A DNA stretch of 30,545 nt. Origin: a virus. The translations under genes were made by a program, and so were the position numbers. The notes beneath the pieces were generated by a model. That model was not told the DNA's origin. It did not search any database and worked only from the letters and a program-made list of their open reading frames with translations. Below, in pieces: positions 1 through 7,976 of this stretch. Every line of letters starts with the position of its first letter. Position 1 is the stretch's first letter. The stretch spans positions 1 through 30,545 of IMG/VR virus record IMGVR_UViG_3300036823_000235; one strand, 5' to 3'.

Positions 1-186
1 GGACTGCCAGCTGCCTGGATTGCCAGCAATCTTCTTAAGACCCGTTTGTTCGGACTTACGCCGCATGATCCATGGAGCGTGGCGCTGGCCGTAGCTGGAA
101 CGTTAGCGGTAACGGCTTTGGCCGGATTTATTCCAGCCAGAAGAGCTTCGCGCGTGGATCCAATGGTGGCCCTGCGGTACGAGTGA
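1..186 (+). CDS. C-terminal fragment of FtsX/MacB-type ABC permease (host gene)
   Basis: The reading frame is open from base 1 and stops at TGA 184-186, giving the last 61 residues of a protein that begins outside the window. A hydrophobic segment (VALAVAGTLAVTALAGFIPA) is followed by the ending RRASRVDPMVALRYE. This pattern, last transmembrane helix then 'P..RA.RVDPM.ALR.E', is the C-terminus of MacB/FtsX permeases and in particular of the duplicated orphan permeases abundant in Acidobacteriota. These are inner-membrane proteins thought to power export or efflux. It is the only clearly chromosomal gene here and it is followed by a terminator, so it marks the left flank of the prophage. The taxonomic reading is from memory of the family, not a search. 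Confidence 0.85.
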   Translation, partial: GLPAAWIASNLLKTRLFGLTPHDPWSVALAVAGTLAVTALAGFIPARRASRVDPMVALRYE

Positions 187-219
187 GCTCGATCTTTAAT
201 CACGCTGGCACATAACGAC

Positions 220-264
220 AAAGGCCCAGCCAAAAGGACTATTTCCGGACTGGGCCTTTTCGGC
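220..264 (+). terminator. Rho-independent terminator after the host permease
   Basis: AAAGGCCCAG at 220-229 pairs perfectly with CTGGGCCTTT at 250-259 across a 20-base loop, and the 3' arm runs into TTTTC. The A-tract before and T-tract after the stem make it look bidirectional. It lies 33 bases after the permease stop and would insulate the phage region from host transcription. Confidence 0.75.
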
Positions 265-690
265 GCCAAACACCCTATGATTCACTCCCGCCATTAATGT
301 CCGATAACGAATAGCGAGTAAAACCACTGGCGTCCGAAAAGGCGTGCGTGCAAGGTGACCTCACTTGCCTGCGGATACTCTAACAAAACGATAGTAGTTC
401 TTGTCAATTAAATAAAATTTAACTATTGATCGACGGGGAACCGGCTAGTTATCGGAAGTTGATTGATGCCACGTTACGTAAGACACGGATTAATGAGCAC
501 CACTGCCGGTTTGCTGTTGACAGTTGGAAGAGTTGGTTTATTATCTGAATCCAGAGTACCCCAAAAATCCCAGCTAAAAAGGCCCTGCGAGCTGCGCATG
601 GTTTTGTTGGCAAGTTCCCCCGAAGTAAGCGACGCTGAAACGCTTTTACTCCAGTAGCCAAGCAGCTCTCACCAAAAGTGTATCCAAAAT
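265..690. other. Non-coding prophage boundary region, no supportable gene
   Basis: About 425 bases between the host terminator and the first plausible phage gene. Short open frames exist on both strands (for example 463-657 plus and 449-661 minus) but none has a ribosome site, recognisable motif or convincing codon pattern. An 8-base inverted pair CCGATAAC (301-308) and GTTATCGG (448-455) and the AT-rich stretch 401-429 are the only structure seen. The phage-host junction (att site) probably lies here, but the matching right-hand copy would be outside the window, so it cannot be placed. Confidence 0.5.
351..429 (+). promoter_or_regulatory. Candidate promoter with operator-like palindromes for the phage late genes
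   Basis: TTGTCA at 401-406 (one mismatch to TTGACA) is followed after 17 bases by TATTGA at 424-429, a poor -10. Between them lies a perfect inverted repeat TTAAAT-AAA-ATTTAA (408-422). About 40 bases upstream, an imperfect hairpin spans 351-369 (GCAAGGTGA / TCACTTGC). The arrangement would suit a repressor-controlled promoter at the phage left end. The weak -10 keeps confidence low. Confidence 0.3.
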
Positions 691-1302
691 ATGCCGCGTC
701 ACTCCGTCTGCCTCGTCCATGGGCACGATGCCGAACTGTTGTCTCAAGGCGTTGTGTTGAAATGCTCGGAACACAAACATATTGACCGTAGAACCGCTCA
801 GCTGATGGTCAGCGGAACGGGGATACGCCCATTTCTGGATCCTGATTACAACCCACTGAAGAGCGCTGATCAAAGAATCTCTGAACCGTATAAGTCGACC
901 GCGGATTGGGCTTTGGTGCCACACGTGGAATGCAGCGGGTTTGGCTGCAAGGATTGCCAGAACAGCGGCAAGGTTTCCAGCGAGAAATATCTGGTGGTTT
1001 TTAGCGCTCGCTGCTGGCAGGTGATTAATGGATCACAGCAGTATGCGGTGTTGGGATCAGCTCGCCAGTCACGCAAGCGCGGCAGAACGCATTTGCGGAA
1101 TAAATCGCTGATGAGGAATGGCAAGCCGGAACAGAACGGCAATGTCATGACTCAGCGCTGTGGCGATCGCGCTGGATTTAGAGTTTCAGCCCGCGGGATC
1201 GATACCACAAGAAAACCTTCTGAGCTGGCAATGCAGGTTTGCCGGCCTTCACTGTTGAGACGGCATCAGCAGCAGCAGGATAGTGAGACAGTAGCATCCT
1301 GA
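691..1302 (+). CDS. Hypothetical protein, 203 aa
   Basis: The family is not recognised. The codon pattern (many GAT, CTG, AAG, GAA, GGC) looks genuinely coding through most of the frame. A cysteine-rich patch at residues about 80-93 (C-x4-C-x2-C) could bind metal. The C-terminal third is basic and low in complexity, ending with a run of four glutamines. No Shine-Dalgarno sequence precedes the ATG. The same frame is open further upstream but broken by TAG at 655-657, so a longer ancestral gene cannot be excluded. It lies just upstream of the DUF2158 and HNH genes, where phages often carry small variable genes. Whether it is translated is uncertain. Confidence 0.4.
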   Translation: MPRHSVCLVHGHDAELLSQGVVLKCSEHKHIDRRTAQLMVSGTGIRPFLDPDYNPLKSADQRISEPYKSTADWALVPHVECSGFGCKDCQNSGKVSSEKYLVVFSARCWQVINGSQQYAVLGSARQSRKRGRTHLRNKSLMRNGKPEQNGNVMTQRCGDRAGFRVSARGIDTTRKPSELAMQVCRPSLLRRHQQQQDSETVAS

Positions 1303-1342
1303 ATCTCAATCTGAAAAAATACATATAAAAAGGATAAATGCT

Positions 1343-1498
1343 ATGAAAGTTGGAAGCTCAGTCGTACTGAATTCAGGCGGTCCCAAAATGACCGTAGAAC
1401 ACATCGACGGGTCAGTTGTTAAATGCATTTGGTTTGACAGAGATCAACCTATATCCGGCAAATTCCATAAAGCCTGTTTAACACTCTGGCCCCGTTAA
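1343..1498 (+). CDS. Small DUF2158 (YodC-like) protein, 51 aa
   Basis: The product begins MKVGSSVVLNSGGPKMTVE and then has VVKCIWFD and GKFHKACL. This matches the DUF2158/YodC pattern: 'vGD.V.LkSGGP.MTVe', then 'v.C.WFd', then a final 'F....L'. Members are about 50-75 residues, so the length is normal. An AAGGAT ribosome site lies 8 bases before the ATG. The fold is a small beta barrel and the family is found in bacterial chromosomes and prophages; its function is unknown. It sits alone between the hypothetical gene and the CxxC protein. The family call is from motif recognition. Confidence 0.8.
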   Translation: MKVGSSVVLNSGGPKMTVEHIDGSVVKCIWFDRDQPISGKFHKACLTLWPR

Positions 1499-1538
1499 CA
1501 GCGGGCAGCAGCCCCAGCCTAAAGCTTTTTTATTTCCA

Positions 1539-1721
1539 ATGAGTCATGATCACAACGGCCGTGTTGGTGGGCCGCGGTGCGAGGAGTGCAACGCTCCTTT
1601 ATCTGCAGACGATTTCAGTGAACGCAATTGCACTGAATGCCAGGCAATAGAACTAGCGCTGAGCGATCTGCGAAATATGCACGCTCTGTATCTTGATTCA
1701 ATGGCAGGCACGCGCGACTGA
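1539..1721 (+). CDS. Small double-CxxC zinc-ribbon-like protein, 60 aa
   Basis: The sequence has two CxxC knuckles about 14 residues apart (CEEC near residue 16, CTEC near residue 31), the spacing of a small zinc ribbon, followed by an acidic helix ending in GTRD. The stop codon overlaps the ATG of the HNH nuclease gene (TGATG), so the two are probably translationally coupled. No strong ribosome site precedes its ATG. Small zinc-finger proteins are often found next to HNH genes at the start of phage packaging operons; here it may help DNA recognition, which is inference. Confidence 0.6.
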   Translation: MSHDHNGRVGGPRCEECNAPLSADDFSERNCTECQAIELALSDLRNMHALYLDSMAGTRD

Positions 1722-2287
1722 TGCCAACCAGACTGATGGGACCGTGCAAGAACCAACCATGTCCCAATACACGCACACAGTCCAGCCAGTACTGTGATGG
1801 ATGTGCGACTAAGCCGGTTCAGTCGGAAGTAGATCGTGGCAGCTCAGCAGCACGCGGATACGGTCACAAGTGGCGCAAGCTGCGGCTGATGGTGATCCGA
1901 CGCGATCCGCTGTGCGCTGATCCATTTGCTATTGGTTGTTTGGCTGTATCTCGTCATGCTGATCACATCATCCCAAAACGCTCTGGAGGCCAAGATATCC
2001 TCGAAAACCTGCAAGGTTTATGTGATAGTTGCCACTCCAGAAAGACATTATTGGAAGGACTTGTTCGTTTCATCCTGCCAGCAGACGGCACCATTCCTGC
2101 CTTTTATCATGCATCAGGACGTCAAATCATCCTTGTCAGTGAGTCAGCTGCTGGATCAGAATCCGTGGCTATCAGAGCCTGGCCTGCAGCAATGGCAAAC
2201 CACGTATGGGGGCAGGGGTGGGTCAAATCTCTGGAGCTCTGCCCAGCGAGACCACGCGTGGAACACGCACACACACTCGCGAAATGA
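1721..2287 (+). CDS. HNH endonuclease, 188 aa
   Basis: The HNH core is clear: ARGYGHKWRKLR at residues 44-55, PLC at 63-65, ADHI at 80-83 (His82), ENLQGLC at 95-101 (Asn96) and CDSCHSRKT at 101-109 (His105). The cysteine pairs would bind structural zinc. A second cysteine cluster (C9, C14, C25, C28) forms an N-terminal zinc knuckle. HNH proteins next to terminase genes are known in HK97-like cos phages, where they assist terminase cutting of concatemeric DNA. After residue 110 the sequence is less typical and other frames are also open, so the exact C-terminus is less certain. The gene ends 15 bases before the small terminase. Confidence 0.85.
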   Translation: MPTRLMGPCKNQPCPNTRTQSSQYCDGCATKPVQSEVDRGSSAARGYGHKWRKLRLMVIRRDPLCADPFAIGCLAVSRHADHIIPKRSGGQDILENLQGLCDSCHSRKTLLEGLVRFILPADGTIPAFYHASGRQIILVSESAAGSESVAIRAWPAAMANHVWGQGWVKSLELCPARPRVEHAHTLAK

Positions 2288-2302
2288 AAAAATCACAGAA
2301 AA

Positions 2303-2839
2303 ATGCCCGGACGCAACCCAACGCCAACTGCAATAAAGGAAGAAGCCGGCAATCCTGGCCATCGTCCTCTAAACAAGAAAGAACCTAAGCCGGAAGCCGG
2401 CGAGCCCGCGATGCCGAAGGGTCTTTCTCCGGCCGCAAAGAAGAAATGGAAAGAGATTGTTCCCATTCTCCTGAAGATGAAGGTCCTCACTAAGGCTGAC
2501 GGCGACGCCCTAGCCAATTACTGCGAGTGTTACGCCATGCTTCAACAGGCGCGCAAAGAAATACGTAAAGGCGTCACATTCAAAGAGTACGCGGTGGCCA
2601 AGGATGGTGCACTCATTGTCGCCAAAGATGGATCGCTCATTGTCCTGGGAATCAAGACCAATCCTGCTGTAACCATCGCTGACAAAATGGCCAAGATGAT
2701 GCGCGCGATCGGAAGCGACTTCGGCTTGTCTCCTGTAAGCAGACCGAAACTCCACGCTGACAATGGCGACGGCGAAACAGAAGACCCCATGGACGCTTTC
2801 CTGCGACGCAGAAACGCTTCTCAAGCCTCTACGCAGTAG
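2303..2839 (+). CDS. terS: Terminase small subunit, P27 family
   Basis: The 178-residue product starts PGRNPTPTAIK and continues with the 'NPGHRPLN..EP.P' segment and then PKGLSPAAKKKWKEIVPIL, the hallmark N-terminus of the P27-type small terminase. A helical central region (LTKADGDALANYCECYAMLQQARKEI in part) and the late ADKMAKMMRAIGSDFGLSP segment also fit this family. The small subunit recognises the phage DNA for packaging and regulates the large subunit. An internal imperfect repeat (AKDGALIV / AKDGSLIV near residues 95-112) looks like a small duplication. The gene overlaps the large subunit by 77 bases. Confidence 0.93.
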   Translation: MPGRNPTPTAIKEEAGNPGHRPLNKKEPKPEAGEPAMPKGLSPAAKKKWKEIVPILLKMKVLTKADGDALANYCECYAMLQQARKEIRKGVTFKEYAVAKDGALIVAKDGSLIVLGIKTNPAVTIADKMAKMMRAIGSDFGLSPVSRPKLHADNGDGETEDPMDAFLRRRNASQASTQ

Positions 2840-4550
2840 GCTTCCAAAACTTGCACAGTACTGTCATGACATACGCAATGGCACAATTCCAGCCGGCCGC
2901 GGCGTTCGCCTCGCCGTCGATCGCTTCCTTTCGGATCTCGACGTTGGGATCCTGCGTGGGATCCACTTCGACATTGACGCCGCTGAATACGCGATTGAAT
3001 TCTTTGAGACGTTCCTTTTCCTCGCTGATGGTGAGTTTGATGGCAAGAATTTCATCCTGGAAGGCTGGCAGCAGTTCATCCTGGGCAACCTGTACGGATG
3101 GAAGGGCAAGGATGGTTATCGCCGTTTCCGCACTGCCTATATTGAGATCGGCAAGGGCAATGGAAAATCTCCACTCGCTGGCGGCGTTGGCATCTTCGGA
3201 CTCTTCGCAGATGGCGAAGCCGGCGCAGAGGTCTATTCCGCGGCCGTCACAAAAGAGCAGGCAGGCATTCTCTTTCGTGATGCTGAAATCATGGTGGATA
3301 AGTCTCCCCACCTGCGCACGCGCATACGCAAGAACCGCAACAATCTTTCAGTCCCCAAGTCCAATGCATTCTTTCGCCCCATCTCTTCAGAAAAGCGCGG
3401 GCTCGATGGCAAGCGCGTACACGTCGCGCTCATTGACGAACTGCATGAGCATCCCACGCCTATCGTGGTTCAAAAGATGCGTGCCGGCACCAAGGGACGC
3501 CGCCAGGCCATCATCTTTGAGATTACAAATTCTGGCTACGATCGCCAGAGCATTTGCTATCAGCACCATGACTACTCTCTCAAGGTCCTTGAGAACATCA
3601 TTCCCAATGATTCGTGGTTTGCATACGTTTGCATGCTCGATCCCTGCGAGAAGTGCAGGGCAGAAGGCCGCGATCAGCCCAACACAAAATGCAAAGCGTG
3701 CGATCAGTGGACAGACGAGAAAGTCTGGGTCAAGGCGAATCCTAACCTCGGCATATCCATTCAGCTCAAGTACCTGCGAGAGCAGGTTGCTGAAGCACAG
3801 GGAATGCCGGCGCAGGAAAATATTGTTAGACGGCTTAATTTCTGCGCCTGGACCGAGCAGTCCGTCCGTTGGATGCCCATGGATTTATGGGATCTCTGCT
3901 CGGGCGAACCAATTGATCCGGAAAGTCTTGTCGGACAGCTTTGTTATGGAGGCCTGGATCTTGCCAGCACTGCAGATCTCGCGCCGCTTGTTCTCTATTT
4001 CCCTGAGCTCCGCAAGGTCCTTTGCTATTGCTGGGTTCCCAAAGACAACATCGCTTCGCGTACTGAACGCGATCGCGTTCCCTATCAGCTCTGGGCTGAC
4101 CAGGAACTTATAACGCCTACAGAAGGAAATGAGATTGATTACGGCATAATCCGGCGCGATATTAAGGCTCTGGGGGAAAAATTCAATATAGCTGAGATCG
4201 CATACGATCCCTGGAACGCCACGCAGCTGGCCGGCGAGCTTTCAACTGACGGATTCAAGATGATCCCGGTCAAGCAGTCGATGGACAACCTCTGCGGTCC
4301 CACCAAACAAACTCTCACCATGGTGCGGAAGAAACAGCTGCACCATGGCGGCAATCCAATTCTTCGCTGGGCAGCTTCAAACGTCGCTGTAAAACAAGAT
4401 CCGGCCGGCAATCAACGTCCTGATAAAGAAACAAGTACAGAAAAGATCGATCCCATGATCGGTCTGGTCCTCGCGATCGGACGCGCGATGGTCCATCCGG
4501 AAACCGGATCTGTATACGACGATCCTGACCGAGGACTGCTCATACTTTGA
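2763..4550 (+). CDS. terL: Terminase large subunit
   Basis: The ATPase-nuclease motor that packages DNA into the prohead, 595 residues. The Walker A-like P-loop is GKGNGKSP (residues 130-137) and Walker B is VALIDE (221-226) followed by LHEH. The RNase H-like nuclease begins with YGGLDLAST (first acidic Asp399), and a second conserved stretch is AYDPWNATQL (near 482-491). The layout matches the HK97 gp2/Terminase_1 group. A four-cysteine segment (C295, C298, C310, C313) inside the ATPase-to-nuclease region looks like a zinc knuckle. This is the only start codon upstream of the conserved N-terminus, which forces the 77-base overlap with the small subunit. Confidence 0.97.
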   Translation: MATAKQKTPWTLSCDAETLLKPLRSRLPKLAQYCHDIRNGTIPAGRGVRLAVDRFLSDLDVGILRGIHFDIDAAEYAIEFFETFLFLADGEFDGKNFILEGWQQFILGNLYGWKGKDGYRRFRTAYIEIGKGNGKSPLAGGVGIFGLFADGEAGAEVYSAAVTKEQAGILFRDAEIMVDKSPHLRTRIRKNRNNLSVPKSNAFFRPISSEKRGLDGKRVHVALIDELHEHPTPIVVQKMRAGTKGRRQAIIFEITNSGYDRQSICYQHHDYSLKVLENIIPNDSWFAYVCMLDPCEKCRAEGRDQPNTKCKACDQWTDEKVWVKANPNLGISIQLKYLREQVAEAQGMPAQENIVRRLNFCAWTEQSVRWMPMDLWDLCSGEPIDPESLVGQLCYGGLDLASTADLAPLVLYFPELRKVLCYCWVPKDNIASRTERDRVPYQLWADQELITPTEGNEIDYGIIRRDIKALGEKFNIAEIAYDPWNATQLAGELSTDGFKMIPVKQSMDNLCGPTKQTLTMVRKKQLHHGGNPILRWAASNVAVKQDPAGNQRPDKETSTEKIDPMIGLVLAIGRAMVHPETGSVYDDPDRGLLIL

Positions 4551-4586
4551 AGTTTTTACTTAAATTGAAAAGAGGCCCTAGCAACA

Positions 4587-5363
4587 ATGAACTCCCCTAT
4601 TGGCTGGCCGGGCGGCAAACGCAGGCTAGTCAAGCGTCTCCTAACCCTTCTGCCTAAACACACAATCTACGTCGAGCCCTTCTGTGGCTCGGCAAAACTA
4701 CTATTTGCAAAACCTCCTAGCGACCGCGAAGTCATGAGCGACGCGAATGGAGACCTGATCAACTTTTTCATGGTCGCAAAATACAGGCCAAGCGCGCTGG
4801 CCGAGCAATTCGAGTCCGCAATTTCTCACCCTGCATGGTTCAAGAAGCTATTGAAATCGAAACCGGACCACGGAGACGAGGTTGAGCGAGCTTTCCGATT
4901 CTCATATTTGACTTGGCTCTCATTCGGGACCAAAGGGGAACACTTCGCCGGATCGCGCGACGGTGCGCCTCAAAAGAGATTGAAGCTTGTACGCGAGAAA
5001 CTGGCAAAAGCTAGTGCTCGCCTGCAGGACGTTGTCATAGAGTGCGCTGACTATGCTCAGATCATTTTGAAGTACGACTCTCCCGAGACGTTCTTCTTTT
5101 GTGATCCGCCTTATGTGGATTATGGATCCAACGGACGCTATGAGGCATTCACCTGCGAAAAGCTGGACGCCCTTTTTAAAGTGCTTGCAGGCATTAAGGG
5201 AAAATTCCTCATGAGCGAAGAGAACCACCCCGATGTTAGAAAGCACGCTGAGACTCACGGAATGCTGAGCCGCAGAATCCGCACGTCCTATTCACTATCT
5301 AAGACCACCAATTCTCAGATCAAGACTGAGCTTCTGATTTCAAATTTTCCATTGCCAGCTTAG
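4587..5363 (+). CDS. D12-class DNA adenine N6-methyltransferase (Dam-like)
   Basis: Motif X appears as GWPGGKRRL (residues 7-15), the AdoMet-binding motif I as VEPFCGSAKLLF, and the catalytic motif IV as CDPPYVDY. All are in the order expected for the D12/Dam class, with motif X N-terminal. At 258 residues it is of normal length. It would methylate adenine in DNA; GATC specificity is typical of the class but is not shown here. A GAGG ribosome site lies 12 bases before the ATG. It stands between terminase and portal on the same strand and is therefore part of the packaging operon rather than a distant moron. Protection of phage DNA from restriction, or a role with the nearby HNH enzyme, is inference. 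Confidence 0.93.
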   Translation: MNSPIGWPGGKRRLVKRLLTLLPKHTIYVEPFCGSAKLLFAKPPSDREVMSDANGDLINFFMVAKYRPSALAEQFESAISHPAWFKKLLKSKPDHGDEVERAFRFSYLTWLSFGTKGEHFAGSRDGAPQKRLKLVREKLAKASARLQDVVIECADYAQIILKYDSPETFFFCDPPYVDYGSNGRYEAFTCEKLDALFKVLAGIKGKFLMSEENHPDVRKHAETHGMLSRRIRTSYSLSKTTNSQIKTELLISNFPLPA

Positions 5364-5366
5364 AAA

Positions 5367-5531
5367 ATGACAAAATTTAAATCAGCTCTTGCAGATTTTC
5401 TTCTGCTCGCGGGCCTCGCACTCGCATGCTGGGGCGTATTCAAGTTCTCTCCAGATGCAGGATACATTGCGTGCGGCACGGTCCTGTTCTTCCTGGCCAG
5501 ATCCATCGCGCCTGAGAAAAATAAAAACTAA
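5367..5531 (+). CDS. Tiny two-helix membrane protein, 54 aa
   Basis: Below the usual gene-calling size but convincing: ATG three bases after the methylase stop, and stop codon directly adjoining the portal ATG (TAA then ATG). The sequence holds two hydrophobic stretches, LADFLLLAGLALACWGVF and YIACGTVLFFLARSI, with a lysine-rich C-terminus (PEKNKN), so both ends are probably cytoplasmic. Similar tiny membrane proteins upstream of HK97-type portals are common in prophages and have no known function. Family not recognised. Confidence 0.7.
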   Translation: MTKFKSALADFLLLAGLALACWGVFKFSPDAGYIACGTVLFFLARSIAPEKNKN

Positions 5532-7130
5532 ATGGGACTCGTCAATCGTTTCATGGCGGCTATCAGCGTAGCCGGCGTCCAGCCGTCCAATCCGCCAGAT
5601 TGGATGGTCCGGATGTTTGGTGGTACCGGCTCATCTTCAGGCGTTCAGATCACTGAATCGAACGCTATGACGGTGGCTGACGTTTACAAATGCGTCACAG
5701 TAATCCGGGAAACAATCGCCATGCTGCCGTGGAAGATGTACAAGCGCATGGATCCACGCGGCAAAGTGGAAGCACCCAACCATCCGCTCTATTTCATTCT
5801 CCATGATGAGCCGAACGACATGATGACGTCGTTCACTTATAAAGAAGCTATGCTCTCCCACATCCTTTTGTGGGGACGCCACGTAAGCTATATCGAACGA
5901 AATGCTACTACTGGAAAGATTGTTGCTCTCTGGCCTCTTCGACCTGATCGCGTTAGATACGAGATAAAAGACGGCCAACGGTGGTGGTACGCTTGTTCCG
6001 ATCTCGGACAGGAAGCGCAGTTCTGGGATGACGAGATTCTTTACATCCCAGCGTATACGACTGACGGCTACAACTCAGTCTCACCGGTCCGCCTGCACTT
6101 TGAAGCCTTCGGCCTGGCTAAAGCCACTGAGATCTACGGCGCCAAACTATTTGGCAACGGATCCACGCCTCCTGGGTATTTATCACATCCCCAAACTCTG
6201 AAGAAAGAGTCTGCTGCACGTCTTAAGGAACAATGGCAAAAGCTCCAGGGCGGATTAAATAACGCTCATCGCATTGCTGTGCTTGAAGAAGGTGTAACCT
6301 TCAAAACGCTGAGCATGCCAAATGATGAAGCTCAGTTCCTTGAGACACGGAATTTTCAGCGCACAGAAGTCAACGGCATCTATCGCGTCCCACCACACAA
6401 GACTGGCGACCTTCGCTTTGCCACCTTCTCCAATATTGAGAACCAGGACCAGCAGTTTTATAACGACGCCGTCACTCCAAGACTCGTGCAGATCGAGCAG
6501 GCCTGCAATCGCTGCCTGCTGCTGCCAAAAGAAAAGGGTAAGTTCTTCAACGCTTTCGTAATGAAAGGCGCGCTCCGCGGAGACACTGCAGCCCGCACTG
6601 ATCATTACCAGAAAATGTTTGACCGCGGCGTTTACTCGGCCGACGATATCCTGGAATCAGAAGATGAGAATCTGATCGGTGGCAAAAATGGCAATCGGCG
6701 CTATGTGCCGATGAATTTCATCCCCACAGACCTGGTAGACCAAGTCCTCACCGCGCATCCTCCTCCGCCAGATCCAGCCGAGGACTCTGGCGCCGGTCCG
6801 CAACCTCCAGCAAAACCAGATCCCATGAATGCTGTCCGCTTGGCATGTGGAAGGTTCTTTAAAGACGCTGCAGGTCGCGTTTCCAAGCGCAAGCCCGCGG
6901 AACGAGAGAAATACGCACAAACGGCCTTTTTGCAGCCGGTTTTGGCAGTAATCGAGTGCATTTTGGGCAAAGTCTCGCCAAAAGATGAGCAGTTTTCTGT
7001 CTCTTTTTCGTCACAGATTGCCAAATCCACGCCCTCATGGGAAGCCGAGAACTCAGAAACCAACGCCATCGCCGAACTGGAGAACACTATCCAGGCCGTT
7101 TTGAAAAGAGGAAACAATGAAGAATCTTAA
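5532..7130 (+). CDS. HK97-family portal protein
   Basis: The 532-residue product has the typical portal start (VADVYKCVTVIRETIAMLPWKMYKR), the segment LWGRHVSYIERNATTGKIVALWPLRPDRV, and DEILYIPAYTTDGYNSVSP. It also has RTEVNGIYRVPPHKTGD. Those blocks mark the HK97/lambda-like portal family, which forms the dodecameric DNA channel at one vertex of the head and docks terminase and connector proteins. A proline-rich linker (residues about 410-432) leads to an extra C-terminal region of about 100 residues that is longer than in typical HK97 portals and could have an assembly role. The gene overlaps the protease gene by 14 bases. Confidence 0.95.
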   Translation: MGLVNRFMAAISVAGVQPSNPPDWMVRMFGGTGSSSGVQITESNAMTVADVYKCVTVIRETIAMLPWKMYKRMDPRGKVEAPNHPLYFILHDEPNDMMTSFTYKEAMLSHILLWGRHVSYIERNATTGKIVALWPLRPDRVRYEIKDGQRWWYACSDLGQEAQFWDDEILYIPAYTTDGYNSVSPVRLHFEAFGLAKATEIYGAKLFGNGSTPPGYLSHPQTLKKESAARLKEQWQKLQGGLNNAHRIAVLEEGVTFKTLSMPNDEAQFLETRNFQRTEVNGIYRVPPHKTGDLRFATFSNIENQDQQFYNDAVTPRLVQIEQACNRCLLLPKEKGKFFNAFVMKGALRGDTAARTDHYQKMFDRGVYSADDILESEDENLIGGKNGNRRYVPMNFIPTDLVDQVLTAHPPPPDPAEDSGAGPQPPAKPDPMNAVRLACGRFFKDAAGRVSKRKPAEREKYAQTAFLQPVLAVIECILGKVSPKDEQFSVSFSSQIAKSTPSWEAENSETNAIAELENTIQAVLKRGNNEES

Positions 7131-7860
7131 AACTGGTACACGTTTTTCCATGCAAGCAGCGGGTGATACGGCCGAGATCCTGATTTATGAAGAGATCGGC
7201 GCCAGCTTCTGGGGCGGCGGCGTTGACGCTAAGCAGTTTGTCCTGGATCTGAAGGCCCTGGATGTGAAAACGCTGAACGTCCGTCTCAATTCTCCTGGTG
7301 GAGATGTGTTTGATGGCGTGGCAATCTACAACCAACTTACGCAGCACCCTGCAACAGTAAATATTTTCATTGACGGGCTGGCCGCATCGATCGCTTCGAT
7401 TATTGCCATGGCAGGCAACACTATCTCCATTGCAGATAATGCAATGTTGATGATTCACAACGCATGGGCTGGCACTGTCGGCAATTCCAAGGATATGCGC
7501 AAAATGGCAGATATCCTCGACAAGATCGACGTTACGATGGCAGGCACTTACTCGAAAAGAAGTGGAACGTCCAAATCTAAAGTCGTGGAAATGATGGCTG
7601 AAGAAACATGGTTCAGCGGGCAGGAAGCTGTCGATGCTGGCTTCGCCGATGAAATCACTCAGTCGACTGAAGCTGCAGAGGCAAGAGCTTACTTTGATCT
7701 CTCCCATTTCAAGCACGCGCCTGCTGCTTATGCTCTCCTCTTTCACAACAGCCTGAAATCCATGAAGGATCAATCAGCTGAATCAGCTAAGCAGCTGCCT
7801 TCTGCTCCTGATTTCTACCGTGAGCGCCTCAAGCTGTATGAGCGCACGCTGAAACACTAA
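7117..7860 (+). CDS. ClpP-like prohead maturation protease (S14 type)
   Basis: A ClpP fold serine peptidase of 247 residues. LNSPGGDVFDGVAIYNQL (58-74) is the family oxyanion region; DGLAASIASIIAMAG holds the probable nucleophile Ser91; MIHNAW gives His114; VDAGFADEI supplies the acidic residue (Asp173 most likely). In phages of this kind the protease is encoded between portal and capsid genes and trims capsid precursor and itself during head maturation. A GAGG ribosome site lies inside the end of the portal gene. The roughly 60 residues after the catalytic core may be a self-removed tail, which is inference. Confidence 0.93.
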   Translation: MKNLKTGTRFSMQAAGDTAEILIYEEIGASFWGGGVDAKQFVLDLKALDVKTLNVRLNSPGGDVFDGVAIYNQLTQHPATVNIFIDGLAASIASIIAMAGNTISIADNAMLMIHNAWAGTVGNSKDMRKMADILDKIDVTMAGTYSKRSGTSKSKVVEMMAEETWFSGQEAVDAGFADEITQSTEAAEARAYFDLSHFKHAPAAYALLFHNSLKSMKDQSAESAKQLPSAPDFYRERLKLYERTLKH

Positions 7861-7882
7861 AGCCAAAAAATTTAAGTTTTCG

Positions 7883-7902
7883 TTCCTGCCCAGGGGCAGG
7901 AA
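7883..7902 (+). promoter_or_regulatory. Perfect stem-loop in the capsid gene leader
   Basis: TTCCTGCC pairs with GGCAGGAA around a CAGG loop, an 8-bp perfect stem. No T-run follows, so it is unlikely to end transcription. It may stabilise or mark a processing point at the 5' end of the capsid mRNA. Confidence 0.45.
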
Positions 7903-7976
7903 AGCGCATGGGTGTCTTTCCCGTCGAAGTGATGCCGCGTCCGCACCAAACCAAAACCAACAAAGGGAATCACCTC

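Noticed and set aside
281-293. TTCACTCCCGCCA, resembling a tRNA 3' end, as a possible tRNA remnant or att core
   Set aside because: No cloverleaf can be formed from the upstream sequence and no second copy is seen in the window.
301-455. Inverted pair CCGATAAC / GTTATCGG as an att or mobile element terminus
   Set aside because: Only 8 bases, 139 bases apart, and no transposase or target duplication; could be chance.
2156-2388. Alternative frames over the end of the HNH gene suggesting a frameshift
   Set aside because: The HNH core is complete before this region and the assigned frame reaches a normal stop 15 bases before the small terminase; evidence for a shift is insufficient.
2851-4113. 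A 420-codon plus-strand frame within the terminase gene
   Set aside because: Serine-, arginine- and alanine-rich shadow in another frame of the large terminase, whose ATPase and nuclease motifs are intact.
7087-7773. A 228-codon minus-strand frame opposite the prohead protease
   Set aside because: The protease catalytic motifs on the plus strand are complete; the reverse frame has no motif or ribosome site.
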